From assembly GCA_016296065.1 (NCBI GenBank), contig JAEDKA010000006.1, positions 1 to 64,000 on the forward strand: 64,000 bases of DNA. The letters run 5' to 3'. Origin of the DNA: Kiritimatiellia bacterium (GTDB taxonomy: Bacteria > Verrucomicrobiota > Kiritimatiellia > RFP12 > UBA1067). Below are positions 56,301-64,000 of the stretch, in pieces. The notes below the pieces were generated by a model. The model searched no databases. It worked only from the letters and a program-made list of their open reading frames with translations, and was not told the origin of the DNA. Position 1 is the first letter of the stretch. Every line of letters starts with the position of its first letter. Position numbers and translations under genes: made by a program.

Positions 56301-57346
56301 CCGAGAACGAGCGGACGCGCCGTGTAGACACCAGGCCTTACAGCCTCGCCGTCGTCGTCAAGTCCGTCCCAGCGCACCGTAATCCTGCGCTTGCCGCCCT
56401 CGGACGACTCGGTGTAGAGTTCGACGTCCGCGCCGCCGACAAGGTTCCTGACGCGGCGCCCCTCGGCGTCGTCGATCGCGACGGTGAGAAGCGAGGCCGG
56501 CTCCTCGACCTCGAACGAGAAGGCGATCGCGCCCTTCGAGACGGGAACGTCGGGAACGTAGCGGCGCGGTGTCTTGACGCTCTCGCCGACGAGCTTGAGG
56601 TCGCCCCAGGCGTCCTTGGCGGTCCAGTAGAACTCGCGCGAGAGCTTGCCGGGCTGCATGTTGTCGACGCAGCGGTGCTCGGGGAATGTCTTGCCGGAGG
56701 GATCACTCCAGAGGAACTCCATGCCGACGCGGATCACCTTGCCGAGCTCGCCCTTGGTGCGCAGCGCGGACCACGGAATGCGCAGCTCGTGCACGAAGCC
56801 GCGTCCGTCCTCCGAGACCTTGTACGCCGACGCGAAGCCCTTGCCGAGCTCGGGAGAGCCGTCGTTGTTGTACAGCACGAATTCGTCGAAGCGCTTGGGA
56901 TTCCAGAGGTCCTTTGCGTCCATCGCGTCAAAACCAAGCGCCGGGACCTTCCCGTCGTAGAGCCACGTCGTAGTCCAGAACGCGTTTTCGCCCGCGAGGA
57001 TGCGCAGCTGCTCCGCGTCCGCGACCCATCCGCGGCTCGGGTCGAACGCGGGGTTTATCTTGCTGCCGAGCGGAGACGGATCGCGCCACACGAAGAGCAT
57101 GTAGAGGTTGGTCTCGTCCCACATCGCGCTGGTGCGGACGGAATACGTGTCCTTCACCGACGTGTCGCGGTAGCTCTGGATCTCGCCGGAGCGGTCCCAT
57201 TCGGACGCGTCGCCGTCGATCTTCACCCCGCCCTTCGCTGGCACGGCGAAGAAGCCTTCGTTCTGGGTCTGGAACCCTACCATGTTCTCGGCCGCGCCGA
57301 GCGACAGCCCGGCAAGCAGAGTCACGCCTAATGACAGCATTCTCAT
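53351..57346 (-). CDS. Large secreted protein with CBM9-like ends and a propeller core (A)
   Basis: 1331 residues. A signal peptide (MLSLGVTLLAGLSLGAAEN) is followed by a CBM9/DOMON-type sugar-binding domain (about 25-225; IDGDASEWDRSGEI, DETNLYMLFVWRDP). A FlgD-like segment (RVRNLVGGADVELY … GLDDDGEAVRPGVY) comes next, then an NHL-type propeller (LAIDADGAFNVLDNG, SSVAVDAKGFVWVTENS). The protein also has an EF-hand-like DLNGDELVQRSE and a second CBM9-like domain at the end (LGWNDESLLVMWDV … TSVDV-type). It is a divergent paralogue of 57587-61588. Probably a cell-surface glycan-binding or degrading protein; no catalytic domain is recognised. Confidence 0.75.
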   Translation of the reverse strand: MRMLSLGVTLLAGLSLGAAENMVGFQTQNEGFFAVPAKGGVKIDGDASEWDRSGEIQSYRDTSVKDTYSVRTSAMWDETNLYMLFVWRDPSPLGSKINPAFDPSRGWVADAEQLRILAGENAFWTTTWLYDGKVPALGFDAMDAKDLWNPKRFDEFVLYNNDGSPELGKGFASAYKVSEDGRGFVHELRIPWSALRTKGELGKVIRVGMEFLWSDPSGKTFPEHRCVDNMQPGKLSREFYWTAKDAWGDLKLVGESVKTPRRYVPDVPVSKGAIAFSFEVEEPASLLTVAIDDAEGRRVRNLVGGADVELYTESSEGGKRRITVRWDGLDDDGEAVRPGVYTARPLVLGKPLHGTYERCFYNPGTPPWGTVDGSGAWGADHSFMRVVSKSGDGMVVWCDFAEGGSGTIGIGADGLKKWGNVRGSSVASANARWAYSVPNDWNTMGELLLRLDAKTGAFAPFVQDGKELPMPLSLEALLGEGALKRAKVVGLSADEGAFALVQGDGTVVVCDAETAAVRFRGALPAKPEFSGNFSCVLSGDVLWYFHGNVLCALPLKEGVKVSVPKLEGIGVASALAIDADGAFNVLDNGPDSQVKKYTADGRLAVTFGKKGGRPSQGHFEKDGIYAGSSVAVDAKGFVWVTENSNRPRRMSVWNPDGSFARDYVGTTGYCASNTFLHDSDPTCAYAEGNEIRFEGKRGWRVAELIQTPDASKIGSAEGDPAPRLDGNGHMFFSSASGKRREYLVSGGDYGCAFVVCMRDEKSGSWKTVAAIADIANIQQGFGGEYNAQIVKPAKGQFADCDPADVLAWTDLNGDELVQRSECTIFPAREKTPVGTRCEFGKPGIPCMDGKGWYRRANPTDFSIYAAALRNERGTWRIRPASYTKDGAPVYTKDSWSRVPLADEWSLMESTPVPGTDKVIAFAHRNVAGKESVWILGFDAKTGRELWKYPSRYHSVHGSHGSPMAQPGLLIGCLRICGFVPGVDGAPSTFMIRGNLGEDYWLTEDGLYVSAFLKDGRIPSPRLPATEEQLAPMPIEGFTGGSEHFCGWAGRQDDGVARMSCGIASQAGMVVRIDGLESVRQLKTVAINVDDALLAKAAAERAAREAAEKGPKSLSVKRVKDAAELAAVAPITVSRPGQIEAADVRLGWNDESLLVMWDVTDPDSTWKNGTTDVTLLFKGGDAVDIQLRPSAEAGDVRDGDVRVLVGPISGQTRALVMREKAKGAAADAKRTYSSPVSTRVFDSVVLDGRVKTSASMTGNGVRVVVEIPWAIVGAKGASGLALKGDVGFLSSDAAGEHTMLRTYFFSKNTGLVSDIPMEAKLMCESWGDIVLE

Positions 57347-57586
57347 GATTTATCTCCGTTATTCGCCGGAAACCCACCATATGCACGGCACCCGCCGTAT
57401 AGCACGAGGTGAAGCCCCCTATCCAATCATCGCCTAAATTCTACCATTATTCCGCGCAGGATGCCACCCCCACCGACAGGGGGGATGCACCCGGCACGAC
57501 CGCGAAACTTTATTGCGCAAACGGAATATACCGGGTGATGTTCCCGTGGTATAATTTCCGAAATTGCACTAAACAAGGAGTCCCTA
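57347..57586. promoter_or_regulatory. Divergent promoter region of the two large CBM9-like proteins
   Basis: Plus strand: CGTGGTATAAT (TATAAT 57550-57555) with AAGGAG before ATG 57587. Minus strand: GTGCTATACG (57401-57396) with ACGGAGATAAATC before ATG 57346. The 240-bp gap would let one regulator control both arms of the locus. Confidence 0.5.
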
Positions 57587-60500
57587 ATGTCAGTCCGAAC
57601 GATCACAGCTCTCGCCTCCGCGGCCGCATTCGCAGCCCAGCTCTACGCCGCCGAAGGCAACATGTACGGCAACCAGACCCAGAACGAGGGGCTCTGCGTC
57701 GTCCCGCGCACGCAGTCCGTGGCGATCGACGGGGACTTCTCCGACTGGGACCTCTCCGGGCAGATCTGGAGCTTTGCGGACTGGGACTCGCGCGACACGT
57801 TCTCCGTAAGGTCCGCTGCGATGTGGGACGAAGACGGACTCTACCTCGCCTTCGACTGGCGCGATCCGCTGCCCCTCAACTCCAAGGTCAACCCGCTCGA
57901 GAACAGGGACAAGGGCTGGCAGACGGACGCCATACAGCTGCGCTCGCTCACGCCGGACGGCCTCGGCGTGTGGATAACGATCTGGGGCTTCGAGGGCGAC
58001 AAGCCCGCGCTCGACGTGGAGTACTGGGACTTCGACAGCAAGCGCGACACGTCGTCCCTGCACAGGCTCTTCTACACCGGCAAGCCTGGCGAATGGGAAC
58101 TCGGCGGAGGAGTCGCGATCGCCTACAGGGCGGCGGCAGACGGACGCGGCTTCACGCAGGAGTGCCGCATTCCGTGGTCCGTCTTCCAGCCCGAGGCGGC
58201 GAAACCCTCCGCCACCGCAGGCGACGTGATGAAGCTCGGCCTCGAATTCTACTGGGCCGCCCCCGCGGGCAGCGGGTGGCCGCTCCACTCCTACAAGGAC
58301 AACCTCCAGCCGGGCGTGCTCACGCGCGAGTTCTTCTGGACCGCAAAGCAGGCCTGGGGCGACGCGACGCTACTCGCGAAGGGCCCTGCCGAGAAGCGCG
58401 TCTACAGGCGCAAGATCATCAAGCCAGAGGGCACGATCCGCGTGCGCGCCGAGATCCCCGCCGGCAGCGAGTTCTTCACCGTCGCGCTCAACGACCACGA
58501 CGGACGCCGCGTGCGCAACATCGCGGGCGGATACCGCACCGAGGACTTCGCCGTCGGAGAGAAGGACGGACGCACGGTCGTCGAGGTGATGTGGGACGGA
58601 ACGGACGAAACAGGAAAGCTCGTCGCAGATGGCGACTACACCGTCGCCGCGCTCGGCTCCGGACAGGTCGACGGCTGGTGGGAGACGACATTCTACAATC
58701 CCGGCCACCCCGTCTGGGAGACCGGCGACGGCCGCGGCGCATGGGGCGCGGACCACGCACCCGTCTCGCGCGCCGCCTCCGCAGGCACCAACATCGTCTT
58801 CGCCAGCGCCTTCGCCGAGGGCGGATACGCCACCTTTGCCGTGAATCCTGACGGACGCAAGATATGGAGCGAGAAGCGCGGCTCCTATGTTCTCGCCGCA
58901 AGCTCGCGCCATGTCTTCATCTCGCCGAACGACTGGGGCAAGACGACCGACCAGTTCGCGCGTCTCGACGCCGCCACCGGAGCCTACCTCCCCTTCAGGG
59001 ACGGAGGGGAAATGCCCATGCGATTCGGAGACTTCCTCGGCCTGCCCGCAGGCGAGAAGCCGCCGCGCATCTTCGCCCTCGCCGCGACGGAAACGACGCT
59101 AGCCGCCCTTCTCGGCGACGGCACCATCCGCCTCTTCGACGCCGAAACGGGCGCGGCGGGACGCATCTACCGCCTCGACGACCTCGCCAAGGCGGGCAGA
59201 CCGGTTCCGACTGGACTCACAGGTCGACCGGTCGACTTCCCTGTTCCGCTGGCCCTCGACGCGACGTCGCTGTACTTCGTCTCTGGCCGCGACGTCTGCC
59301 GCCTCGACCTCGCCTCGGGCACCTCCGCGAAACTCTCCCTCGGCGACACGCTCGGCGCGCCCGTAGCACTCGCGCTCGGACCCGACGGCTCGCTCTACGT
59401 TTCCGACAACGGACCCGACTGCCGCATCAAGCGCTTCGACGCCGCAGGCAAACCCGCCGGCGCCTTCGGACGCAAAGGCGGCCGCGCCAGGGCTGGACGG
59501 TTCGACCGCGACGGAGTGCGCGAAGCCACCGGCATCGCCGTCGACGCGGAGGGACGCGTGTGGGCCGCGGAGAACCAGCGCAGCCCGCGCCGCATCTCGG
59601 TCTGGAAGCCCGACGGCGCCTTCGAGCGCGAATTCATCGGCAACTCAGGATACGCCGGCGAATTCACCTTCATCCACGCCGACCGTCCCGACCGCGCCTT
59701 CGCGGAGATGAACGAAATAGAGGTCGATCCGGCGACCGGCGGATGGAAGGTGCTCGGCACGATGTACAACCCCGACCCCGCAAAGGGCGCCGCCATCATG
59801 CCCGGACACACCCCCTTCCACACTGGCGACGTCTTCTGCTCGTCCGCCTCGGGCGCTGAGCGCGAATACTTCAGCGCCGCCGGCTGGGACCGCAAATCCT
59901 CGTTCCTCATGCTGATGCGCACCGGCGAGGGCGCATGGGAGCCCGTCGCCGGAATCACGACCGTCGGGTACCTCCGCAGCGCACTCAAGGACAATCCTTC
60001 CGCGTGGGCAAATCGCGACGAGAAGGATTCCGTCCTCTGGAACGACTTCAACAACGACGGCTACGTGCAGCCCGACGAGTGCGAGATCCCCGAAGACGGC
60101 GAAGGCAGGTCGCTCGCGTTCAACGCGCTCGGCGGAATCCCGACGGACACCGAAGACCTCGGCTTCTTCGTCTCCGCAACCGAGCCCAAGTCGCGCCGCC
60201 ACACCTGGGGACGTCTCATTCCCGTCTCCTTCAGGGACGGCGGACGCCCGGTATATTCGCTCAAGGGATACAGACCGTACGACAACCCCGGCTTCGAACC
60301 GTCCGACGCAGCGACATCAATCCCGGGGAAGGACCTCGTCGTCGGATTCTTCCGCAACGGAAGCCACGCCTATGTCGCCGGCTGGCGCAAGTCGACGGGT
60401 GAGGTGCTCTGGCGCTACGACTCGCCGTTCCATCAGGTGCACGGATCGCACAACGCGCCGATGCCGCGCCCTGGACTCCTCATCGGATGCCTTAAGATCC

Positions 60501-61588
60501 TCGGCTACGCCAAGGGCTGCGGAGACGCCGACGTCGTGATGATACGCGGCAACCTCGGCGAGGACTACTTCCTTACGACGGATGGACTCTACGTCAACCG
60601 CCTCACGAAGGACAACCGCCTGCCTGGTCCGCTCATGCCGTCCGATCCCGACGTCCTGAGGAAGACCTCGTTCGCGACGCTCAACGGACGCGGCGAGCCC
60701 TTCAGCGGCGCCTTCGCGCGCCAGCGCGACGGGAAAATGCGCGCCTCGGGACCAATCCCCGCCAACCAGGGCGGCAACATCATCCGCATAGACGGACTCG
60801 AGACGATCCGCCGCGCTCCGTCCACCACGATCTCCGTCACGACCGCCGACCTCGCGAAGGCCGAGTCGGACAACCTCCGCCGCGCCCTCGCGCTCGCGAA
60901 GCCAGTAGAGCCTATCAAGGTCGCGAAGGCCGCGCTCTCCGCCGACGGCTCGCCCGACTTCGGCAAGGCGCCTCGCGCCGAGATCCGCAGCGAGGGGCAG
61001 TCCGTACACGCCGACTTCAAGGCCTCCTACGACGCCGAGCGCCTGTATCTGCGCTGGGATGTGTTCGGCGACGATTCGCCGTGGAAGAACACGGGCAAGG
61101 ACTGGCGGCTCCTCTTCAAGACGGGCGATTCCGTCGACATGCAGCTCTCGGCGTCGGCCAACAAGGGACAGGATCCGGCCGACGGCGATCTCCGCCTGAT
61201 GGTCGCGCCGTTCGGCGACGGAACCGCGGTAGTCCTTATGCGTCCGCGCGCAGCCGGCGCGACGGCTGCGGAGGGATACACCTTCAACTCGCCCGTGCAG
61301 AGCGTCCGCTTCGACAGCGTGACGCGGCTCGCCGCGAAGCCGTCCGTGAAGCTGCGCGACAACGGCGTCACAGTCGATCTCGCCGTCACCTGGAAGGAGC
61401 TCGGCCTCGCGGCTCCCGCGGCGGGCGCGAACTGGCGCGGCGACGCGGGCGTGATCGCGTCCGATCCCGCCGGAACCGTCAACGTCGCGCGCATCTACCG
61501 CGCCAACAAGCACACCAACCTCGTGAACGACCAGCCCGGTGAGGCGATGCTCAAACCCGCGGGCTGGAGCGGCGTCGTATTTGAATAA
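57587..61588 (+). CDS. Large secreted protein with CBM9-like ends and a propeller core (B)
   Basis: 1333 residues. Signal peptide (MSVRTITALASAAAFAAQLY), CBM9-like domain (IDGDFSDWDLSGQIWSFADW … DGLYLAFDWRDP), FlgD-like segment (RVRNIAGGYRTEDF … GTDETGKLVADGDY), and propeller blades (LALGPDGSLYVSDNG; GIAVDAEGRVWAAEN). An EF-hand-like DFNNDGYVQPDE and a second CBM9-like domain (DAERLYLRWDVFGD) follow. Same order and length as 53351-57346, so the pair arose by duplication and inversion. The next gene, a GH16 enzyme, starts 22 bp on, which links it to beta-glucan or galactan use. Confidence 0.75.
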   Translation: MSVRTITALASAAAFAAQLYAAEGNMYGNQTQNEGLCVVPRTQSVAIDGDFSDWDLSGQIWSFADWDSRDTFSVRSAAMWDEDGLYLAFDWRDPLPLNSKVNPLENRDKGWQTDAIQLRSLTPDGLGVWITIWGFEGDKPALDVEYWDFDSKRDTSSLHRLFYTGKPGEWELGGGVAIAYRAAADGRGFTQECRIPWSVFQPEAAKPSATAGDVMKLGLEFYWAAPAGSGWPLHSYKDNLQPGVLTREFFWTAKQAWGDATLLAKGPAEKRVYRRKIIKPEGTIRVRAEIPAGSEFFTVALNDHDGRRVRNIAGGYRTEDFAVGEKDGRTVVEVMWDGTDETGKLVADGDYTVAALGSGQVDGWWETTFYNPGHPVWETGDGRGAWGADHAPVSRAASAGTNIVFASAFAEGGYATFAVNPDGRKIWSEKRGSYVLAASSRHVFISPNDWGKTTDQFARLDAATGAYLPFRDGGEMPMRFGDFLGLPAGEKPPRIFALAATETTLAALLGDGTIRLFDAETGAAGRIYRLDDLAKAGRPVPTGLTGRPVDFPVPLALDATSLYFVSGRDVCRLDLASGTSAKLSLGDTLGAPVALALGPDGSLYVSDNGPDCRIKRFDAAGKPAGAFGRKGGRARAGRFDRDGVREATGIAVDAEGRVWAAENQRSPRRISVWKPDGAFEREFIGNSGYAGEFTFIHADRPDRAFAEMNEIEVDPATGGWKVLGTMYNPDPAKGAAIMPGHTPFHTGDVFCSSASGAEREYFSAAGWDRKSSFLMLMRTGEGAWEPVAGITTVGYLRSALKDNPSAWANRDEKDSVLWNDFNNDGYVQPDECEIPEDGEGRSLAFNALGGIPTDTEDLGFFVSATEPKSRRHTWGRLIPVSFRDGGRPVYSLKGYRPYDNPGFEPSDAATSIPGKDLVVGFFRNGSHAYVAGWRKSTGEVLWRYDSPFHQVHGSHNAPMPRPGLLIGCLKILGYAKGCGDADVVMIRGNLGEDYFLTTDGLYVNRLTKDNRLPGPLMPSDPDVLRKTSFATLNGRGEPFSGAFARQRDGKMRASGPIPANQGGNIIRIDGLETIRRAPSTTISVTTADLAKAESDNLRRALALAKPVEPIKVAKAALSADGSPDFGKAPRAEIRSEGQSVHADFKASYDAERLYLRWDVFGDDSPWKNTGKDWRLLFKTGDSVDMQLSASANKGQDPADGDLRLMVAPFGDGTAVVLMRPRAAGATAAEGYTFNSPVQSVRFDSVTRLAAKPSVKLRDNGVTVDLAVTWKELGLAAPAAGANWRGDAGVIASDPAGTVNVARIYRANKHTNLVNDQPGEAMLKPAGWSGVVFE

Positions 61589-61610
61589 ACAGCAAGGGAC
61601 AGGAACCGTC

Positions 61611-64000
61611 ATGAAGCGCATACTCCTCACCGCTCTTATCGCACCCCTCCTCGCCGCCGCCGCGGATCCGTACGCGGTCGACTCCGCGAAGCCGCCGCGC
61701 ATCGACGGCTACAAGCTCGTCTGGCACGACGAATTCGACGTTGACGGAGCGCCCGATCCCGCCAGCTGGGGCAGCGAGACGGGATTCGTCCGCAACCACG
61801 AGGCACAGTACTACCAGTCCGGCAACGCGGTCTGCGCGGACGGACGGCTGGTGCTGGAGGCCCGCAAGGAGCGCATCGCCAACGCACGCTATCACGACCC
61901 CGCCCTGACGGGAGGCAACCAGTGGAGGGCCGACCGCGAATACGCCGACTACACCTCCGCGAGCATCAACACGTCCGGCAAGCACGCCTTCAAGTACGGA
62001 CGCATCCTAGTGCGCGCGCGCATCCCTACAGCGCCCGGCGCCTGGCCTGCGATCTGGACGCTTGGCGTTAAGTACGACTGGCCGTCCAACGGCGAGATGG
62101 ACATCATGGAGTTCTACCGCTCCAACGGCGGCAACGGCGATCCGATCATCCTCGCCAACTACTGCTGGAGCTCCCCGTGGGGACAGTGGACAGGCAAGTG
62201 GGACGGATCCCAGACGAAGCTCACGCACTTCACCGGCAAGGATCCCGACTGGACCAACAAGTATCACGTATGGCGCATGGACTGGACAGAGGAGAAGGTA
62301 AGCATCTACCTCGACGACGAGCTCCTCAACGACGTGCTCACGAAGGACGCGATAAACGAGGGCTCGTGGGGCTGGCACTGGCAGGGGCACTGTCCCTTCA
62401 CCCAGGAGCACTACATCCTGCTCAACCTCGCCCTCGGAGGCGACAACGGCGGACCCATCGACGACTCCGCGATGCCCATGCGCTACGAGGTGGACTACGT
62501 CCGTGTCTACCAGGTCGGCGAAGAGCCGCCGGAGGAGAACCCCGACGAGCACAATCCGATGACTCTCACCTGGAGCGGCGTCGACGGCACTTTCGGCGAC
62601 AGGACGAAGTGGGACGAGAACTACGCGCCGGCATCCGGCGACAGTCCCGTCTTCACCAAGGCTGCGAAATCAACCGTCACGCTCACGGACGACGCCGCTA
62701 CGAAGGCTCCGCTTTTCTCGACCGCGAACGGTCCCGCCACGACGACCGTCGATCTCGGCGGCAAGTCATGGAGCTTCACGTCGGGCGACTTTCTGGTCGG
62801 CGGCGCGAACTCCGGCTCCTTCACGTTCCGCAACGGCGCACTGGACTTCCTCGGCGCGAGGTTCGCAGACGGCTGCAGCGGAATATCGGTGACGTTCGAC
62901 GGTCCCGCCTCGAGATTCCTAGCAGTCCGCGACAGGCCCTACAGCGACGGCACGCAGAGCTTCTACCACGACGACCACGACGGATATTCCGACAAAGACG
63001 TCTCTTTCGCCGACGCGGGCAGAAACTGCACGTTCACGCTCTCGGGCGGCGCAGTATTCGTGACAGGACGCGGCTTCACGATCGGCGACGACTGGGACAA
63101 CTCGCCTGAGCGCAGCACCGGAAACGTCGTGCGCGTCACCGGACAGGGCACCATCCTCCAGACCAACCCGCATCCGCTCAAGGAGGAGCCAGGCAAGCGC
63201 TGGGGCAGCGAATACGGAGCCAACCGTCTGCCGGGCGCCGGATCGGACAACAGGCTCATCGTCCAGAACGGCGCCACCTTCGCCGTCAGCGGTAAAAAGT
63301 GGGGCACCGAGAACGCGAACGGCGGCGGCACGATCATCGGACTCACCGCCGCGCACCGCAACCGCATAAAGATCAACGACGGCGGATCTTTCCGCATCGG
63401 CGGCGACGGCGGACGTTTGATCGTCGGATACTGGGACGCCTGCGACAACGGCATCGACATAACGGGCGCCGGCTCGTACGCCTCCTTCAACCTGACGACC
63501 GTCGGCTTTTGCCACACGACGTCCAACAACTTCATCCGGGTCTCGGACGGGGCGCGGGCCGATTTCTTCGGCGCGCTGTATATCGGCGGCACAGATGCCG
63601 ACAGGTCGGGAAAGAACTGCGAGTACGAATACGACGGACGCGCGTGCGGGAATTTCCTGTCCGTAACCGGGGCTGGCACGGTCTGCACGAACGGCTCCGA
63701 CCTCTTCATCGGCTACGCCGGAGTCGGCAACGGAGCAGAGGTACGGAACGGCGCAACCCTGCGAGTCAACGGCTCGTGCATGGTTTCCCGCATGGCCTCG
63801 TCGTCGCAGAACGTGCTCCTGGTCGACAACGCCTCGCTGTCCTGCGCAGGAGCGCTCGAGGTCACAAACGCCTCGCGCGTCGCCATCATCGGCCGCAGCG
63901 CACTCGCGCAGTTCAGCCGGGTCAGCATCGGCGGCGGCTCGACGCTGGAATTCCTCGCCGATGAAAACGGACTCGGAACGATCGAGATGACGGACTCCGC
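61611..64000 (+). CDS. GH16 endo-glycosidase with long repeat-rich C-terminus (runs off the window)
   Basis: At least 796 residues, cut by the window edge. Signal peptide (MKRILLTALIAPLLAAAA), then a GH16 domain (about 30-300). Its catalytic E-x-D-x-x-E appears as GEMDIMEF at about 160, with typical WHDEFDVDGAPD, GAWPAIWTLG and WHVWRMDW-type motifs (YHVWRMDWTEEKVSIYLDDE). GH16 enzymes cut beta-1,3/1,4-glucans or galactans. After residue ~310 an autotransporter-like series of beta-helix repeats begins (TLTWSGVDGTFGDRTKWDEN; NGATLRVNGS). ATG 61611 follows ACAGGA, 22 bp after the CBM9-like gene. Confidence 0.9.
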   Translation, partial: MKRILLTALIAPLLAAAADPYAVDSAKPPRIDGYKLVWHDEFDVDGAPDPASWGSETGFVRNHEAQYYQSGNAVCADGRLVLEARKERIANARYHDPALTGGNQWRADREYADYTSASINTSGKHAFKYGRILVRARIPTAPGAWPAIWTLGVKYDWPSNGEMDIMEFYRSNGGNGDPIILANYCWSSPWGQWTGKWDGSQTKLTHFTGKDPDWTNKYHVWRMDWTEEKVSIYLDDELLNDVLTKDAINEGSWGWHWQGHCPFTQEHYILLNLALGGDNGGPIDDSAMPMRYEVDYVRVYQVGEEPPEENPDEHNPMTLTWSGVDGTFGDRTKWDENYAPASGDSPVFTKAAKSTVTLTDDAATKAPLFSTANGPATTTVDLGGKSWSFTSGDFLVGGANSGSFTFRNGALDFLGARFADGCSGISVTFDGPASRFLAVRDRPYSDGTQSFYHDDHDGYSDKDVSFADAGRNCTFTLSGGAVFVTGRGFTIGDDWDNSPERSTGNVVRVTGQGTILQTNPHPLKEEPGKRWGSEYGANRLPGAGSDNRLIVQNGATFAVSGKKWGTENANGGGTIIGLTAAHRNRIKINDGGSFRIGGDGGRLIVGYWDACDNGIDITGAGSYASFNLTTVGFCHTTSNNFIRVSDGARADFFGALYIGGTDADRSGKNCEYEYDGRACGNFLSVTGAGTVCTNGSDLFIGYAGVGNGAEVRNGATLRVNGSCMVSRMASSSQNVLLVDNASLSCAGALEVTNASRVAIIGRSALAQFSRVSIGGGSTLEFLADENGLGTIEMTDS

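Noticed and set aside
1..64000. tRNA, rRNA or known riboswitch genes
   Set aside because: I saw no tRNA cloverleaf ends, rRNA segments or conserved riboswitch cores. A covariance-model scan would be needed to exclude them fully.

Overview
The window is about 64 kb of GC-rich bacterial DNA carrying housekeeping cell-envelope genes, secreted carbohydrate-active enzymes and many lineage-specific secreted or membrane proteins. The mix suggests an anaerobic, glycan-degrading member of the PVC group, most likely Kiritimatiellota, Lentisphaerota or Verrucomicrobiota. The supporting signs are paired sulfatase-free glycosidase genes, large CBM9-like/beta-propeller proteins, BspA-type leucine-rich repeats, a GxxExxY protein and a high load of dispersed short repeats. 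This placement is an inference from gene content. No rRNA or tRNA gene is present to confirm it.

Layout. From 0.3 to 31 kb almost everything is on the minus strand. A GH127-type arabinofuranosidase is followed by a long series of small transcription units for secreted, lipid-anchored or membrane proteins. Among them are a Ser/Thr kinase - ECF sigma factor - two membrane protein operon, a DUF805-phosphatase fusion, a radical SAM/SPASM pair and leucine-rich repeat proteins. Most of these units are separated by one recurring intergenic module of about 32 bp. It consists of a GC-rich palindrome (CCGCGGCGCATTTGCCGCGG on the minus strand), followed at once by an extended -10 box (TTTGGTATAAT), and often a start codon only 6-7 nt further on. 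From 31 to 43.8 kb lies a repeat-rich accessory region. It holds a complete group II intron (with an unoccupied copy of its target site 9 kb away), a VapBC pair, an AbiE pair with a frameshifted toxin gene, DUF4143 ATPases, two tandem AlbA/Schlafen-type ATP-binding genes, a MITE-like element with 19-bp terminal inverted repeats, and minisatellites.

From 43.8 to 52.2 kb a plus-strand operon of start/stop-overlapping genes encodes FtsH, the diadenylate cyclase CdaA, a stump of its partner CdaR, an FtsK/SpoIIIE translocase, a RodZ-like protein, glucosamine-6-phosphate deaminase NagB, a small zinc-ribbon protein and a membrane-anchored DNA/RNA nuclease. From 52.3 kb to the right edge lies a glycan-degradation locus. 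It has a GH43-like enzyme and a ~1330-residue CBM9-like/propeller protein on the minus strand, and a divergently transcribed paralogue followed by a GH16 enzyme (running off the window) on the plus strand.

The strongest candidate for something undescribed is the palindrome-plus-extended-(-10) module, with its leaderless-looking downstream genes. It defines a physical regulon of paralogous secreted or membrane proteins around the kinase-sigma operon and a phosphatase. A new cysteine-containing C-terminal domain (core CCG-PG-DWWKGD), shared by two module-controlled proteins, and the MITE and intron insertions also merit a second look.
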